A stretch of 64,000 bases of DNA, taken from NCBI RefSeq assembly GCF_030684035.1, contig NZ_JAUXPI010000004.1, positions 1-64,000 on the forward strand, written 5' to 3'. Within the stretch, counting starts at the first letter, position 1. Each line of letters opens with the position of its first letter. The translations under genes were made by a program, and so were the position numbers. Origin of the DNA: Phaeovulum sp. GTDB lineage: Bacteria; Pseudomonadota; Alphaproteobacteria; Rhodobacterales; Rhodobacteraceae. Under the pieces are notes generated by a model, which was not told the DNA's origin, made no database searches, and worked only from the letters and a program-made list of their open reading frames with translations. Shown here in pieces: positions 33,024 to 44,236 of this stretch.

Positions 33024-35575
33024 ACGATACTGACGGCAAAAAACCTCTCGGTCTTGGCGGCGCGGCGCGCCCCGGTCAGGTGAAGCAGAGCTTCAGCCAC
33101 GGCCGGACCAAAAGCGTCGTGGTCGAGACCAAGCGCAAGCGCGTTCTGGTGCCCAAGCCGGGTGCGCCGACGGCAAAGCCGCCGGGTTCGGGTGGCCCCT
33201 CGCAGGCTTCCGGCGATCCGTCGAAGCGCCCGGCGGGCATTTCCGATGCCGAGATGGACCGCCGCATGGCGGCATTGCGTGCCGCCAAGGTGCGCGATGT
33301 CGAAGACGCCGCCAAGCGTGTGGTCGAGGAAAAGGTGCGCGAGGAGGAACGCGCGGTGCGCGTTGCCGAGGCCGAAGCCAAGGCCCGCGAAGAGCGCGAG
33401 CACGAAGAAGCGCTGCGCCTGAAGGCCGAGGAAGACGCGCGGCACCAGCGCGACGCCGAAACCCGCGAAAAGAAAAAGGAAGACGTGCGCAAGCCCGCCG
33501 GTTCCGGCAAGCCCGAACCGATTGTGGACCCCGCCGCTGCCGAAGCCGCCGCGAGCCGCGCCGAAACCAAGGGCGTGGCTTCGGTTGGACCGCGCAAGAC
33601 CGACCGCGACCGCGTTGACCGCAGCACCACCACCGACCGCGACGCGCGCGGCAAGGCCAAGACCGCCGATGATGTCCGCCGCACCGGCAAGCTGAGCCTG
33701 AGCGAGGCAATGAACGGCGAAGGTGGCCGCCAGCGCAGCATGGCGGCGATGAAGCGCAAGCAGGAAAAGGCCCGCGCGAAGGCGATGGGCATTCATGCGA
33801 AGCCCGAAAAGCAGGTGCGCGACGTGCAACTGCCCGAAACCATCGTGGTTTCTGAATTGGCGAACCGGATGTCGGAGCGCGCCGCCGACGTGGTGAAAAG
33901 CCTGATGAAAATGGGCATGATGGTATCGATCAACGAAACCATCGACGCCGACACCGCCGAGCTTGTGGTAGAGGAATTCGGCCACCGGTCGGTGCGGGTT
34001 TCCGATGCCGACGTCGAGCATGTGATCGACACCGTGGTGGACAGCGCCGAGCACCTTGTGCCGCGCCCGCCGGTGGTGACGATCATGGGCCACGTTGACC
34101 ACGGCAAGACCTCGATTCTTGACGCGATCCGCCATACCACGGTGGCAACCGGCGAGGCCGGGGGCATTACCCAGCACATCGGTGCCTATCAGGTGCGAAC
34201 CGATACCGGCGCGGCGCTGACCTTTCTCGACACGCCCGGCCACGCCGCCTTTACCAGCATGCGGGCCCGTGGCGCGCAGGTAACGGATATCGTGGTGCTG
34301 GTGGTCGCCGCCGACGATCAGGTGATGCCGCAGACCATCGAGGCGATCAACCATGCCAAGGCCGCCAAGGTGCCGATGATCGTGGCGATCAACAAGATCG
34401 ACAAATACGAAGCGAATGCGCAAAAGGTGCGCACCGACCTGTTGCAGCATTCGGTGGTGGTCGAGGAAATGTCGGGCGACGTGCTCGATGTGGAAGTTTC
34501 GGCGAAAACCGGGCAGGGGCTCGACAAGCTTCTGGAAGCGATCGCGTTGCAGGCCGAAATCCTCGATCTGCGCGCCAACCCCGACCGCGCCGCGCAGGGC
34601 GCGGTGATCGAAGCCAAGCTCGATATCGGCCGCGGCCCGGTGGCGACGGTTCTGGTGCAAAACGGCACGCTGCGCGCGGGCGACATTTTCGTGGTCGGTG
34701 AACAGTGGGGCAAGGTGCGCGCGCTGATCAACGACAAGGGCGAGCGGGTGGAAGCCGCCGGGCCTTCGGTGCCGGTCGAGGTGCTGGGCCTGAACGGCAC
34801 GCCGCAGGCGGGCGACGTGCTGAACGTGGTGGAAACTGAGGCGCAGGCGCGCGAAATTGCCGACTACCGGATCAAGCTGGCGCGCGACAAGCGCGCGGCG
34901 GCGGGGGCGGCAACGACGCTGGAACAGCTGATGGCCAAGGCCAAGGCCGACAAGTCGGTGGCCGAGCTGCCGATTCTGGTCAAGGCCGACGTGCAGGGGT
35001 CTGCCGAGGCCATCGCGCAGGCAATGGAAAAGATCGGCAACGACGAGGTGCGGGTGCGGGTTCTGCATTCCGGCGTCGGCGCGATTACCGAAAGCGACAT
35101 TGGCCTTGCCGAGGCCTCGGGCGCGCCGGTGATCGGCTTCAACGTGCGGGCCAACGCCCCGGCACGGGCGGCGGCAAACCAGAAGGGCGTCGAGATTCGC
35201 TACTATTCGATCATCTACGATCTGGTGGACGATATCAAAGCCGCCGCGTCGGGGCTGCTGAAGAACGAAGTGCGCGAGACCTTCATCGGCTATGCGACGA
35301 TCAAGGAAGTGTTCAAGGTTTCGGGCGTCGGCAAGGTTGCTGGTTGCCTGGTGACCGAAGGCGTGGCGCAGCGCGCCGCCGGGGTTCGGCTGTTGCGCGA
35401 CGATGTGGTGATTCACGAAGGCACGCTGAAAACGCTGAAACGCTTCAAGGACGAGGTGAAGGAAGTGATCTCTGGCCAGGAATGCGGCATGGCGTTCGAG
35501 AATTACGATGACATCCGCAAGGACGACGTGATCGAGATTTTCACCCGCGAAGAAATCGTGCGCAAGCTCGACTGA
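33020..35575 (+). CDS. infB: Translation initiation factor IF-2
   Basis: IF-2 is the GTPase that delivers initiator tRNA to the 30S subunit. The 851-residue protein has a long charged N-terminal region (residues ~1-260, rich in Arg, Lys, Glu and Ala), an IF2_N segment, and the G domain with [20 protein letters not shown] and NKIDKYEAN. Domains II to IV follow, ending [13 protein letters not shown]. It closes the operon and is followed by a strong terminator. Confidence 0.98.
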   Translation: MNDTDGKKPLGLGGAARPGQVKQSFSHGRTKSVVVETKRKRVLVPKPGAPTAKPPGSGGPSQASGDPSKRPAGISDAEMDRRMAALRAAKVRDVEDAAKRVVEEKVREEERAVRVAEAEAKAREEREHEEALRLKAEEDARHQRDAETREKKKEDVRKPAGSGKPEPIVDPAAAEAAASRAETKGVASVGPRKTDRDRVDRSTTTDRDARGKAKTADDVRRTGKLSLSEAMNGEGGRQRSMAAMKRKQEKARAKAMGIHAKPEKQVRDVQLPETIVVSELANRMSERAADVVKSLMKMGMMVSINETIDADTAELVVEEFGHRSVRVSDADVEHVIDTVVDSAEHLVPRPPVVTIMGHVDHGKTSILDAIRHTTVATGEAGGITQHIGAYQVRTDTGAALTFLDTPGHAAFTSMRARGAQVTDIVVLVVAADDQVMPQTIEAINHAKAAKVPMIVAINKIDKYEANAQKVRTDLLQHSVVVEEMSGDVLDVEVSAKTGQGLDKLLEAIALQAEILDLRANPDRAAQGAVIEAKLDIGRGPVATVLVQNGTLRAGDIFVVGEQWGKVRALINDKGERVEAAGPSVPVEVLGLNGTPQAGDVLNVVETEAQAREIADYRIKLARDKRAAAGAATTLEQLMAKAKADKSVAELPILVKADVQGSAEAIAQAMEKIGNDEVRVRVLHSGVGAITESDIGLAEASGAPVIGFNVRANAPARAAANQKGVEIRYYSIIYDLVDDIKAAASGLLKNEVRETFIGYATIKEVFKVSGVGKVAGCLVTEGVAQRAAGVRLLRDDVVIHEGTLKTLKRFKDEVKEVISGQECGMAFENYDDIRKDDVIEIFTREEIVRKLD

Positions 35576-35598
35576 GCCGCGACGAAAGACCCGGAAAG

Positions 35599-35618
35599 GC
35601 CGCCTTCGGGCGGCTTTT
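35599..35618 (+). terminator. Terminator between convergent infB and mutT
   Basis: GCCGCC (35599-35604), TTCG tetraloop and GGCGGC (35609-35614) are followed by TTTT; an AAA run precedes the stem, so it could work in both directions for the converging infB and mutT. Confidence 0.8.
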
Positions 35619-35622
35619 CGTT

Positions 35623-36021
35623 TCAGAGCCAATCGCGCAGAATCGGGATCAGCGGCAGGTCGGCGGCGGGCATCGGGTAATTGCGCAGGTCGGCGGCGCG
35701 GACCCAGGCGAGGCGCTGGCCTTCGCGCGCATGGGCGATGCCGCCCCATTTGCGGCAGGCGAAAAGCGGCATCAGCAGGTGAAAATCGGCGTAGGCGTGG
35801 CTGGCGAAGCTGAGCGGCGCGAGGCAGCTTTGCCAGGTCTCGATGCCGAGTTCCTCGTGCAACTCGCGGATCAGCGCGGCTTCGGGGGTTTCATCCGGCT
35901 CCACCTTGCCGCCCGGAAATTCCCAGAGACCGGCGAGCGATTTGCCCGCCGGGCGTTCGGCCAGAAGCACCCGCCCCTCGACATCGATCAGCGCAACGGC
36001 GGCAACAAGCAGCAGGGTCAC
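35623..36021 (-). CDS. mutT: 8-oxo-dGTP diphosphatase MutT (Nudix hydrolase)
   Basis: The 132-residue protein contains the Nudix box GGKVEPDETPEAALIRELHEELGI in outline: Gly37-x5-Glu and the REL-x-EE-x-G core, preceded by LAERPAGKSLAGLWEFPGG, which is characteristic of MutT proper. It removes mutagenic 8-oxo-dGTP from the nucleotide pool. Its start overlaps the argJ stop (ATGA at 36018-36021), as in many Rhodobacteraceae. Confidence 0.94.
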   Translation of the reverse strand: MTLLLVAAVALIDVEGRVLLAERPAGKSLAGLWEFPGGKVEPDETPEAALIRELHEELGIETWQSCLAPLSFASHAYADFHLLMPLFACRKWGGIAHAREGQRLAWVRAADLRNYPMPAADLPLIPILRDWL

Positions 36022-37394
36022 GACCGGTAATCGGCGTTGATGTCGATGTAGCGGTGGGTGAGGTCGCAGGTATAGACGGTCTTGGCGGCGGTGCCGAGGC
36101 CAAGATCAACGCCGATCACCAGTTCCTGCGCCTCCATGTAGGCCGAGGCTTTCTCTTCGTCGTAGTCGGGCACGCGCCAGCCGTTTTCGGCCAGAACCAT
36201 GTCGCCAAAGGAAATGCGCAGGCGGTCGCGGTCTGCCTTGGCACCGGATTTGCCCACTGCCATCACCACCCTGCCCCAGTTCGCGTCTTCGCCGGCAATC
36301 GCGGTTTTCACCAGCGGCGAATTGGCCACGGCCATTGCCACGCGATGCGCATCGGCGGCGGTTTCGGCCCCCGTCACCCGCACCTCGACGAACTTGCTGG
36401 CACCCTCGCCATCGCGCACCACCTGACGCGCCAGATCAAGCATCACCGCGCCAAGCGCCGCATCAAAGGCGCGGCCCGCGCGCGAGCCCAGCGAGGTGAT
36501 CTCGGCGGCGGCGCTTTGCCCGGTTGCCGCAACGATCAGCGCATCGGAGGTGGAGGTGTCGCTATCGACGGTGATTGCGTTGAACGAGGCGTCAAGCTGC
36601 CGTGACACCAGTTTTTGCAGCTTGGCCGGGGCGATTTTCGCATCGGTGAAGATATAGACCAGCATCGTGCCCATGTCGGGCGCGATCATGCCCGAACCCT
36701 TGGCGATGCCCGCAATGCGGATCAGGCCGCCCTCGGCCTCGAATTCTGCACTGGCACCTTTGGGGAAGGTGTCGGTGGTCATGATGGCGCGGGCGGCAAG
36801 CTCGATACCGCCCTCGGCAAGGGTCGCGGCAAGCTCCGGCACCTTGGCGGTGATGCGCTTGAATGGCAGCGGCTCGCCGATGACGCCGGTGGAAGAGGAG
36901 AACACCCGGCTTGCGGGAACCCCAAGTGCTGTGGCAACGGCACCGGTGACGGCATCGACCGCCTCTTGCCCCGCCGCACCGGTGAAGGCGTTGGCGTTGC
37001 CCGAATTCACCACGATCGCAGCACCTGCGCCCGCGGGCACCTTGGCCCGCAGCTTTGCCTGACAATCGAGAATGCAGGCGGCGCGGGTGGAAGAGCGGGT
37101 AAAGGCCCCCGCCAGCGCGGTGCCCGGCGCAAGCCGCACCAGCATGACATCGGAACGCCCGGCATAGCGCACCCCCGCCGCGATGGCGGCAAATTCGGCC
37201 CCCGCGATCACCGGCAGCGCCGGAAAGGCAGCGGGCGCGAGCGGCGAGATCGCGGCGGGCTTGTTGGCGGCCTTTTTGCCCGAGGGCGCGGGCGATGCCG
37301 GGTTCAGCGCCGTCGCCAGCCGTTTCTCAAGCTTCTTGAGCCGTGCTTTCAGCTTGTCGGCCCGGCTTTTCCAGTCCCTGTCGGTCTTGGCCAT
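36018..37394 (-). CDS. argJ: Bifunctional ornithine acetyltransferase / N-acetylglutamate synthase ArgJ
   Basis: ArgJ recycles the acetyl group in arginine synthesis and self-cleaves at a conserved threonine. The 458-residue protein carries SSTGVIGEPLPFKRI, the cleavage region IMTTDTFPKGAS and FNAITVDSDTSTSDA. Compared with the usual ~400-410 residues it has about 50 extra N-terminal residues, a Lys/Arg-rich helix (SRADKLKARLKKLEKRLATA) and an Ala/Pro linker. The start at 37394 is uncertain, since an internal start could remove this part. Confidence 0.94.
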   Translation of the reverse strand: MAKTDRDWKSRADKLKARLKKLEKRLATALNPASPAPSGKKAANKPAAISPLAPAAFPALPVIAGAEFAAIAAGVRYAGRSDVMLVRLAPGTALAGAFTRSSTRAACILDCQAKLRAKVPAGAGAAIVVNSGNANAFTGAAGQEAVDAVTGAVATALGVPASRVFSSSTGVIGEPLPFKRITAKVPELAATLAEGGIELAARAIMTTDTFPKGASAEFEAEGGLIRIAGIAKGSGMIAPDMGTMLVYIFTDAKIAPAKLQKLVSRQLDASFNAITVDSDTSTSDALIVAATGQSAAAEITSLGSRAGRAFDAALGAVMLDLARQVVRDGEGASKFVEVRVTGAETAADAHRVAMAVANSPLVKTAIAGEDANWGRVVMAVGKSGAKADRDRLRISFGDMVLAENGWRVPDYDEEKASAYMEAQELVIGVDLGLGTAAKTVYTCDLTHRYIDINADYRS

Positions 37395-37405
37395 TTGCGC
37401 CCCGC

Positions 37406-38251
37406 CTATTCGCCCCGCAGCGCGGGGTCTTTCAAGATTGCCTTGTCGATGCCCTCGACCGATTCCACAATCTCGGCCTCGGCAACCGCCTGATCGAGCC
37501 GGTTCTGAACGGCATCGTTTTGCAGTTTGTTCACCAGTTCGGCGCGAACCGAGGCAAGCGTGGGCGCATTGGCCAGACGGGTTTCGGAAACCTTGATGAG
37601 GTGCCAGCCGTATTCGGTTTGCACCGGACCGCCGATCTGCCCGGCCTCCATCTGCGCCACCGCATCCGCGAAGGGTTCGACCATCACATCGAGGGTGAAC
37701 CAGCCAAGCGCGCCACCATCGGCGGCCGCGCCGTCGGTTGATTTCAGCCGAGCGATTGCGGCAAAGTCGCCGCCCGCATCAAGCTCGGCACGAATCGCCT
37801 TGGCCTCGTCTTCGGTGGCCACCAGAATATGCGCCGCATTGTATTCGCGCACCGGACCGGCAGAGACATATTGCGCCTCGTAGGCGGCGGTAAGTGCTTC
37901 GTCGCTGACCGCTGACGATACTGCTTCGTCGAGCATGGTCGAGGCGAGGTAGTTCAGCCGCTGCACCTCGAGCATGTCATGGTCACGCTGGGTCAGCCGG
38001 GTTTCGGCGATCTGCGCCAGCGCGGTTTGCTGGATCAGTTGCTGCAAGATGCCGTCGAACAGGATCTCGTCGGGCAGCACCAGATAGCCCTCGGGCAGGC
38101 CCGCGCGCAGCGCCGCCATATGCCCGAGCGTGATGTTGGTGCCGTTCACCGTGGCCACCACCGTTTCGGCCGAAAGATCGGCGGCCGAGAGCGGGGCTGA
38201 AAGCGCCAGCACCATCGCGCTCGCGGCAAGAAGTTTCGTTCCGAACGACAT
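37406..38251 (-). CDS. Periplasmic peptidyl-prolyl cis-trans isomerase (parvulin type)
   Basis: The 281-residue protein has a signal peptide (residues ~1-23, LLAASAMVLALSAPLSAA), a SurA/PrsA-like N-terminal helical part (VVATVNGTNITLGHM ... ILQQLIQQTALAQIAETR) and a parvulin domain (YNAAHILVATEDEAKAI, LGWFTLDVMVEPFADA, VQTEYGWHLIKV). It likely helps fold exported proteins. The ATG at 38251 has a GGGAG site, better than the one 45 bases earlier. It is divergent from secA, which fits a shared role in export. Confidence 0.93.
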   Translation of the reverse strand: MSFGTKLLAASAMVLALSAPLSAADLSAETVVATVNGTNITLGHMAALRAGLPEGYLVLPDEILFDGILQQLIQQTALAQIAETRLTQRDHDMLEVQRLNYLASTMLDEAVSSAVSDEALTAAYEAQYVSAGPVREYNAAHILVATEDEAKAIRAELDAGGDFAAIARLKSTDGAAADGGALGWFTLDVMVEPFADAVAQMEAGQIGGPVQTEYGWHLIKVSETRLANAPTLASVRAELVNKLQNDAVQNRLDQAVAEAEIVESVEGIDKAILKDPALRGE

Positions 38252-38289
38252 CAAAGACACTCCCACAATCGCCGCACCTTGCGGCAGCG

Positions 38290-38318
38290 TTGACACTCTG
38301 ACAGCAGACCCTTACATC
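38290..38318 (+). promoter_or_regulatory. Putative secA promoter
   Basis: TTGACA (38290-38295), a 17-base spacer and TACATC (38313-38318) lie ~118 bases before the secA ATG in the divergent gap to the PPIase gene. The -35 is perfect, the -10 moderate. Confidence 0.5.
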
Positions 38319-38435
38319 GCCAATGGTTCTCGTGAAGGCCGCACGCCGTTTTGTTCGCAGCCGTTCTAGGCAAGCCCGGACCCGCGGGCAAGACCAGACA
38401 TCACGGGATTGGTCAGATGAACCTGCGGAGAACAC

Positions 38436-41135
38436 ATGCTGGGCTTTGGGACACTCGCGAAAAAGGTTTTTGGCACGCCCAATGACCGCAAGGTGAAATC
38501 GGTCCGCCCGCTGGTGGCAAAGATCAACGCGCTCGAGGCCGAATATGCGGCGCTGAGCGACGAGGGCATCAAGGCGAAGACCGAGGAATTCAAGGCCCGC
38601 GCGCAGGGCGGCGAAAGCCTTGATGTGCTTTTGCCGGAAGCCTTTGCAAACTGCCGCGAGGCGGCGCGGCGGGCACTGGGCCTGCGCGCCTTCGATGTGC
38701 AGCTGAAAGGCGGCATCTTTCTGCATCAGGGCAATATCGCGGAAATGAAGACCGGCGAGGGCAAGACCCTGGTCGCCACCTTCCCCGCCTATCTCAACGC
38801 GCTGGCGGGCAAGGGCGTGCATATCGTCACCGTCAACGACTACCTTGCCAAGCGCGACAGCGACTGGATGGGCAAGGTCTATGCACAACTCGGGCTGACC
38901 ACCGGCGTGGTGGTGCCGTTTCAGGGCGACGCCGAAAAGCGCGCCGCCTATGCCGCCGACATCACCTATGCCACCAACAACGAGCTTGGCTTTGACTATC
39001 TGCGCGACAACATGCGCGCCAGCCTGCCCGAAATGGCGCAGCGCGGGCATTTTTACGCGATCGTGGATGAGGTTGACAGCATCCTGATTGACGAGGCGCG
39101 CACGCCGCTGATCATTTCCGGCCCAAGCCAGGACCGCAGCGAGCTTTACAAGACGCTCGACCGCTTCATTCCCGAACTTGCGCCCGAGCATTTCAAGCTC
39201 GACGAAAAAGCCCGCAACGCGACCTATACCGAAGAGGGCAACGAATTCCTTGAACAGCGACTGCATGCCGAAGGTATTCTGCCGCCCGGACAGACGCTTT
39301 ATGACCCCGAAAGCACCTCGATCGTGCACCACGTCACCCAGGCCCTGCGCGCGCATACGCTGTTTCACAAAGACCAGAACTATATCGTGCGTGACGACGA
39401 GATCATGCTGATCGACGAATTCACCGGTCGGATGATGAAGGGGCGGCGGCTTTCGGACGGGCTGCACCAGGCCATCGAAGCCAAGGAAGGGGTCACGGTT
39501 CAGCCGGAAAACGTGACGCTGGCAAGCGTGACGTTCCAGAACTATTTCAGGCTTTACCAGAAGCTTGCGGGGATGACCGGCACCGCGGTTACCGAAGCGG
39601 AGGAGTTTTTGGAGATCTACAAGCTCGGGGTGGTCGAAATACCGACCAACCGCCCGGTGGTGCGCAAGGATGACCACGACCACGTTTACCGCACCGCAGC
39701 CGAAAAATACGCCGCCGTGGTGGTGGCGATCAAGGAGGCGCATGCCAAGGGCCAGCCGATGCTGGTGGGCACCACCTCGATCGAAAAATCGGAAATGCTG
39801 TCGGAAATGCTCAAGGCCGAAGGCCTGCCGCACAACGTGCTCAACGCCCGCCAGCACGAGCAGGAAGCAAAGATCGTCGCCGATGCGGGCAAATTCGGCG
39901 GCATCACCATTGCCACCAACATGGCAGGCCGCGGCACCGACATTCAGCTTGGCGGCAATATCGAGATGCAGGTGATGGAGGCGCTGGCCGCCGATCCCGA
40001 GGCAGACCCGGTTGCCCTGCGCGCCCGGATCGAGGCCGACCATGCCGACGAAAAGGCGCGGGTGATCGCCGCCGGGGGCCTATTCGTGCTTGCCACCGAG
40101 CGCCACGAAAGCCGCCGTATCGACAACCAGCTGCGTGGCCGCTCGGGCCGCCAGGGCGACCCAGGGCGCTCGCTCTTTTACCTGTCGCTTGAAGATGACC
40201 TGATGCGCATTTTCGGTTCGGAACGGCTTGACAAGGTGCTCTCGTCGCTCGGCATGAAGGATGGCGAGGCGATCATTCACCCCTGGGTCAACAAATCGCT
40301 CGAACGCGCGCAGGCCAAGGTCGAGGCGCGCAACTTCGACATCCGCAAGCACCTGCTCAAATTCGACGACGTGATGAACGACCAGCGCAAGGCAATTTTC
40401 AGCCAACGCCGCGAGATCATGGAAACCGAGGATATCGCCGAGATCGCCCGCGACATGCGCTATCAGGTGATCGACGATCAGGTGGACGAATTCCTGCCGC
40501 CCAAATCCTACCACGACCAATGGAATTCCGAGGGCCTTCATGCCGCGGTGATTGCCAAGCTGAACCTCGATCTGCCGGTGATCGACTGGGCGCGCGAAGA
40601 AGGCGTTGACCAGGAGGCGATGCGCGAGCGGCTGGAGCAGGCAAGCGATGCCGCCGCCGCCGAAAAAGCCGCGATCTTCGGCGAAGAAACCATGCGCGCG
40701 ATCGAAAAGCAGGTCTTGTTGCAGACCATCGACAGCAAATGGCGCGAACATCTGGTGACGCTGGAACACCTGCGCTCGGTCGTGGGCTTCCGCGGCTACG
40801 CCCAGCGCGATCCGCTGAACGAATACAAGACCGAGGCTTTCCAGCTGTTCGAGATGCTGCTTGACGGGTTGCGTAGCGACGTGACCGAGCGGCTTTCGCA
40901 AATTCGCCCGGTCAGCCAGGAAGAGCAGCAACGCCTGCTGCGCGAAGCGATCGAGGCGCAACAGGGCCAGCAGCCGCAGGCAGCCGCCGCCACCGCAGGC
41001 GCTGCGGCGTTCGTGCCGCTTGTCGCCGGTTTTGACGCCGCCGACCCCGCCACCTGGGGCGACCCTGGCCGCAATGACCCCTGCCCCTGCGGTTCGGGCG
41101 AAAAGTTCAAGCACTGCCACGGCCGCCTTGCCTGA
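38436..41135 (+). CDS. secA: Preprotein translocase ATPase SecA
   Basis: SecA drives Sec-dependent export across the inner membrane. The 899-residue protein has the DEAD motor ([40 protein letters not shown]), the preprotein cross-linking region, the second motor domain ([35 protein letters not shown]) and the C-terminal zinc-binding motif [14 protein letters not shown]. Length fits. A GGAG site lies before the ATG. Confidence 0.98.
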   Translation: MLGFGTLAKKVFGTPNDRKVKSVRPLVAKINALEAEYAALSDEGIKAKTEEFKARAQGGESLDVLLPEAFANCREAARRALGLRAFDVQLKGGIFLHQGNIAEMKTGEGKTLVATFPAYLNALAGKGVHIVTVNDYLAKRDSDWMGKVYAQLGLTTGVVVPFQGDAEKRAAYAADITYATNNELGFDYLRDNMRASLPEMAQRGHFYAIVDEVDSILIDEARTPLIISGPSQDRSELYKTLDRFIPELAPEHFKLDEKARNATYTEEGNEFLEQRLHAEGILPPGQTLYDPESTSIVHHVTQALRAHTLFHKDQNYIVRDDEIMLIDEFTGRMMKGRRLSDGLHQAIEAKEGVTVQPENVTLASVTFQNYFRLYQKLAGMTGTAVTEAEEFLEIYKLGVVEIPTNRPVVRKDDHDHVYRTAAEKYAAVVVAIKEAHAKGQPMLVGTTSIEKSEMLSEMLKAEGLPHNVLNARQHEQEAKIVADAGKFGGITIATNMAGRGTDIQLGGNIEMQVMEALAADPEADPVALRARIEADHADEKARVIAAGGLFVLATERHESRRIDNQLRGRSGRQGDPGRSLFYLSLEDDLMRIFGSERLDKVLSSLGMKDGEAIIHPWVNKSLERAQAKVEARNFDIRKHLLKFDDVMNDQRKAIFSQRREIMETEDIAEIARDMRYQVIDDQVDEFLPPKSYHDQWNSEGLHAAVIAKLNLDLPVIDWAREEGVDQEAMRERLEQASDAAAAEKAAIFGEETMRAIEKQVLLQTIDSKWREHLVTLEHLRSVVGFRGYAQRDPLNEYKTEAFQLFEMLLDGLRSDVTERLSQIRPVSQEEQQRLLREAIEAQQGQQPQAAAATAGAAAFVPLVAGFDAADPATWGDPGRNDPCPCGSGEKFKHCHGRLA

Positions 41136-41262
41136 AGCCTGATTGCGGCGCGGCGGGCACTTGCACCGAAGCGCCCCGATGCCGCAATGCCTTGCCTGCG
41201 CCACGACGGTGCCATTTTTTCCGGTCAGTCTCGCCTCGGTCGCAAGGGCTGAGAGGCAGGAC

Positions 41263-42174
41263 ATGCGCAACGCTAGCAAACTGGTTATCGCCGCCGCGGG
41301 CATCACGCTTGCGCTTCCAGTCGCATTCCTGCTGTTGCGCGGCTCTCCCGACGCGGTTTCCGCCATTGGAACGGCGGCGGCACCCCCGGCAAGCGTTGCC
41401 GCCCCGCCTGAGGCGGTCGCCGCGCTGCCGGTGCTGGCCGCGCTGCCACCCCGCCCGCTGCCGCGCGATGCGGGTGCCACGCTGACCGCCGCCGCGCGTG
41501 CAACCCAGCCCAGCTGCGCCGCCGCAAGCCTGCGCGTCGAGACCGCCGCCGCGGCCATGCTCTCGGTCCGGCTGAGCGCGCCCTGCCTGCCGGGCGCAAG
41601 GGTCGAGCTGCGTCACGGTGCCCTGGCCTTCGCGGTGCTTACCGATACCGGCGGCATTTTCGAGGGCCGGATTCCGGCGCTGACCCGCGAGGCGACGGTG
41701 CAGGCAACCTTGCCGGACGGGGCCCGGCTTGCCGCCTCGGCACTGGTCGGCACCCTTGATACCGTCGAGCGGACCGCGCTCGTTGCCGGAGCCTCGGGGG
41801 CGCTGCACCTCAACGCATTCGAGAATGGGGCGGGTTTTGGCGATGCCGGGCACCGGCACCCGGCCGCGCCGGGCACGCCGGGCACCGGGCCGGGCGGCTA
41901 TCTGACCTATCTCGGCGATGCAGCCGCGCGCCCGGCGCTATTCGCCGAGGTCTATTCCGCCGCCGCAGGCCAGCCTGAAGCGCAGCTTGCGATAGAGGCC
42001 GAGCTGACTGCCGCCACCTGCGGCACCGACCTTGCCGCAAGCGTGCTGCGCGCGGGCAAGTCCGCGCCGCTGGCGATCACCATTGCCATGCCCGCCTGCG
42101 ACGGAATCGAGGGCGCGGTGCTGCTGCCCCTGCCTGCCACCCCGGTGGCGCTTGCCGCGGTCGATCAGAGATAG
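41263..42174 (+). CDS. Conserved hypothetical protein with N-terminal membrane anchor
   Basis: I do not recognise this 303-residue protein. It has one N-terminal hydrophobic segment (residues ~7-25, [19 protein letters not shown]), an Ala/Pro-rich linker (~30-70), and then a predicted periplasmic region with four cysteines that could pair ([43 protein letters not shown]). ATG 41263 follows a GAGGCAGG site, so the longer upstream frame is rejected. It lies just downstream of secA and its 3' end overlaps that of radC by ten bases. A cell-envelope role is a guess from the topology. Confidence 0.7.
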   Translation: MRNASKLVIAAAGITLALPVAFLLLRGSPDAVSAIGTAAAPPASVAAPPEAVAALPVLAALPPRPLPRDAGATLTAAARATQPSCAAASLRVETAAAAMLSVRLSAPCLPGARVELRHGALAFAVLTDTGGIFEGRIPALTREATVQATLPDGARLAASALVGTLDTVERTALVAGASGALHLNAFENGAGFGDAGHRHPAAPGTPGTGPGGYLTYLGDAAARPALFAEVYSAAAGQPEAQLAIEAELTAATCGTDLAASVLRAGKSAPLAITIAMPACDGIEGAVLLPLPATPVALAAVDQR

Positions 42175-42956
42175 CCCTGGGCGCGAAAGCTCAGCTCGCG
42201 GCTTTTGCCGATGATCAGGTGATCGTGCAGTACCAGCCCAAGCGCCTCTGCCGCCTCCCGTACCCGCGTGGTCATGTCGATATCGGCGTCGGAGGGCGTC
42301 GGGTCGCCTGAGGGGTGGTTGTGAACCAGGATCAGCGCCGAGGCGTTCAGCTCCAGCGCCCGCTTCACCACCTCGCGCGGATAGACCGGCACATGGTCAA
42401 CGGTGCCGCGCGCCTGCTCCTCATCGGCGATCAGCACATTCTTGCGGTCAAGGTAGAGCACGCGGAACTGTTCGGTCTCGCGGTGCGCCATCGCGGTGTG
42501 GCAATAATCCAGAAGCGCATCCCAGCTGGACAGCACCTGCCGGTGCATGATGCGCGCGCGCGCCATCCGATGCGCCACCGCCTCGATCAGCTTCAACTCC
42601 TGCACCACCGCCTCGCCCACGCCTTCCACTTCGGCCAGCCGGGCGGGGGGCGCGGAAAGCACGCGGTTCACATCGCCAAACGTATCGAGCAAGCAGCGCG
42701 CCAGCGGCTTTACGTCCTGGCGTGGAATGGCGCGGAACAGCAGCAGTTCAAGCAATTCGTATTCCGGCATCGCCCCGGCCCCGCCCTGCATGAACCGCGC
42801 TCGCAGCCGCTGGCGATGGTCGCGGATATACGAGGGAAGCCGCGCACCGGGAGCCAGCACCACCGCCTCCGCCTCATCGCCATCAGGCGCGAACAGCGGC
42901 AGCGGGCGTTCGGTAAAGGCGGGGTCACGGGGCATGCCGCAATGCTCGCCCGGCAT
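42165..42956 (-). CDS. radC: RadC/UPF0758 family JAB-domain protein
   Basis: The 263-residue protein has the RadC N-terminal helix-hairpin-helix region ([37 protein letters not shown]) and the C-terminal MPN/JAB domain with the metal motif [16 protein letters not shown] (H-x-H ... D). Its true function is unsettled; a role in DNA repair was withdrawn in the literature. The start is uncertain: ATG 42956 has a poor ribosome-binding site, and ATG 42935 (GGCGAG upstream) would shorten it by seven residues. Confidence 0.9.
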   Translation of the reverse strand: MPGEHCGMPRDPAFTERPLPLFAPDGDEAEAVVLAPGARLPSYIRDHRQRLRARFMQGGAGAMPEYELLELLLFRAIPRQDVKPLARCLLDTFGDVNRVLSAPPARLAEVEGVGEAVVQELKLIEAVAHRMARARIMHRQVLSSWDALLDYCHTAMAHRETEQFRVLYLDRKNVLIADEEQARGTVDHVPVYPREVVKRALELNASALILVHNHPSGDPTPSDADIDMTTRVREAAEALGLVLHDHLIIGKSRELSFRAQGYL

Positions 42957-42990
42957 GGTTTAGGAATGGTTAACTCCGCCCTGCTTCAGA

Positions 42991-43000
42991 CCAAATATCC
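42991..43000. repeat. Dispersed CCAAATATCC element, copy 2
   Basis: Identical ten bases to 11417-11426, again followed by a C/G-rich stretch, in the 66-base gap between the radC start and the dnaJ stop. Confidence 0.4.
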
Positions 43001-43022
43001 CCGCCGGAGGCGCCTGCAGGGC

Positions 43023-44168
43023 TCAGCCCTTCATCGCCGCCCAGAAGCTTTTCACCTTCTTGAAGAACGAGGCGGTTTCGGGGTTGTTGTCGGCGTCGAT
43101 CTTGTCGAATTCGCGCAGTATCTCGCGCTGCCGACCGGTCAGGTTCACCGGGGTTTCCACTGCCAGCTCGATCACCATGTCGCCCGCCTGGCCACCGCCG
43201 CGCAGCGCCGGCATGCCCTTGCCGCGCAACCGCATCTGGCGGCCAGACTGGCTGCCTGCGGGGATCTTTACCAGGCTGCGGCCGCCCTCGATGGTCGGCA
43301 CCTCGACCTCGCCGCCAAGCGCCGCGCTCGCCATGCTGACCGGCACCCGGCAAAACAGCGTCGCCCCGTCGCGCTGAAAGATCGTGTGCTCGCGCACTTC
43401 GATGAAGATGTAGAGGTCGCCCGAAGGGCCGCCGCGCCCGCCCGCCTCGCCTTCACCGGCAAGGCGAATGCGGGTGCCGGTTTCGACCCCGGCGGGAATG
43501 TTGACCTGTAGCGTGCGGTCTTTCTCAAGCCGCCCCGCGCCGTGGCAGGTGCGGCAGGGGTTCTTGATCACATGACCAGCACCGTTGCAGGTGGGACAGG
43601 TCCGTTCGACGGTGAAAAAGCCGTTCTGCGCGCGCACCTTACCCATGCCCGAGCAGGTCGGGCAGGTGGCAGGCTCGGCCCCGCCCTCGGCACCGGTGCC
43701 ATTGCAGGCGGTGCAGGCGTGCGAGCCGGGCACGGTGATCGATTTCGGCACCCCGGCATAGGCCTCTTCCAGCGTCACCCGCAAATTGTAGCGCAGATCG
43801 GATCCGCGGCTGGCGCGGCCGCGGCCGGCCTGACCGCCGCGGCCACCCATGAAATCGCCAAAGAGGTCCTCGAACACGTCGGAAAAGGCCGAGGCGAAAT
43901 CGCCCTGACCGCCGGCACCGGGGTGCCCGCCACCCATGCCGCCTTCAAACGCCGCATGGCCAAAACGGTCATAGGCCGCCTTGCGCTGCTCGTCTTTCAG
44001 CACGTCGTAGGCCTCGTTCACCTCTTTGAATCTGGCCTCGGCATCGGGGCTTGTCTGGTTGCGGTCGGGGTGAAGCTCTTTTGCCTTGCCGCGGTAGGCC
44101 TTTTTGATCTCTTCGGCGGTGGCGCCGCGTGAGAGGCCAAGAACCTCGTAGAAATCTCGTTTTGCCAT
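43023..44168 (-). CDS. dnaJ: Chaperone protein DnaJ
   Basis: The 381-residue co-chaperone has a J domain (residues ~3-70, with the HPD triad in [10 protein letters not shown]), a G/F-rich linker ([15 protein letters not shown]), four zinc-finger repeats ([32 protein letters not shown]) and the C-terminal substrate-binding part. It stimulates the DnaK ATPase. It follows dnaK by 68 bases that contain a strong hairpin. Confidence 0.98.
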   Translation of the reverse strand: MAKRDFYEVLGLSRGATAEEIKKAYRGKAKELHPDRNQTSPDAEARFKEVNEAYDVLKDEQRKAAYDRFGHAAFEGGMGGGHPGAGGQGDFASAFSDVFEDLFGDFMGGRGGQAGRGRASRGSDLRYNLRVTLEEAYAGVPKSITVPGSHACTACNGTGAEGGAEPATCPTCSGMGKVRAQNGFFTVERTCPTCNGAGHVIKNPCRTCHGAGRLEKDRTLQVNIPAGVETGTRIRLAGEGEAGGRGGPSGDLYIFIEVREHTIFQRDGATLFCRVPVSMASAALGGEVEVPTIEGGRSLVKIPAGSQSGRQMRLRGKGMPALRGGGQAGDMVIELAVETPVNLTGRQREILREFDKIDADNNPETASFFKKVKSFWAAMKG

Positions 44169-44191
44169 GAGCCGCCCCTATCGGGAGCCCT

Positions 44192-44222
44192 GCCCCGGCC
44201 ACCGCTTGCGCGGGGCCGGGGC
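44192..44222 (-). other. Hairpin between dnaK and dnaJ
   Basis: GCCCCGGCC (44192-44200) and GGCCGGGGC (44214-44222) form a 9-bp GC-only stem with a 13-base loop. It lacks a T-run, so it probably stabilises or processes the dnaK mRNA end or reduces dnaJ expression, rather than terminating fully. Confidence 0.5.
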
Positions 44223-44236
44223 GCGGGTTCCAGCGC

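Noticed and set aside
32894-35749. Very long open frame on the minus strand opposite infB
   Set aside because: It mirrors the codon structure of infB in high-GC DNA, is rich in His/Arg/Ala without any domain pattern, and infB is certain.
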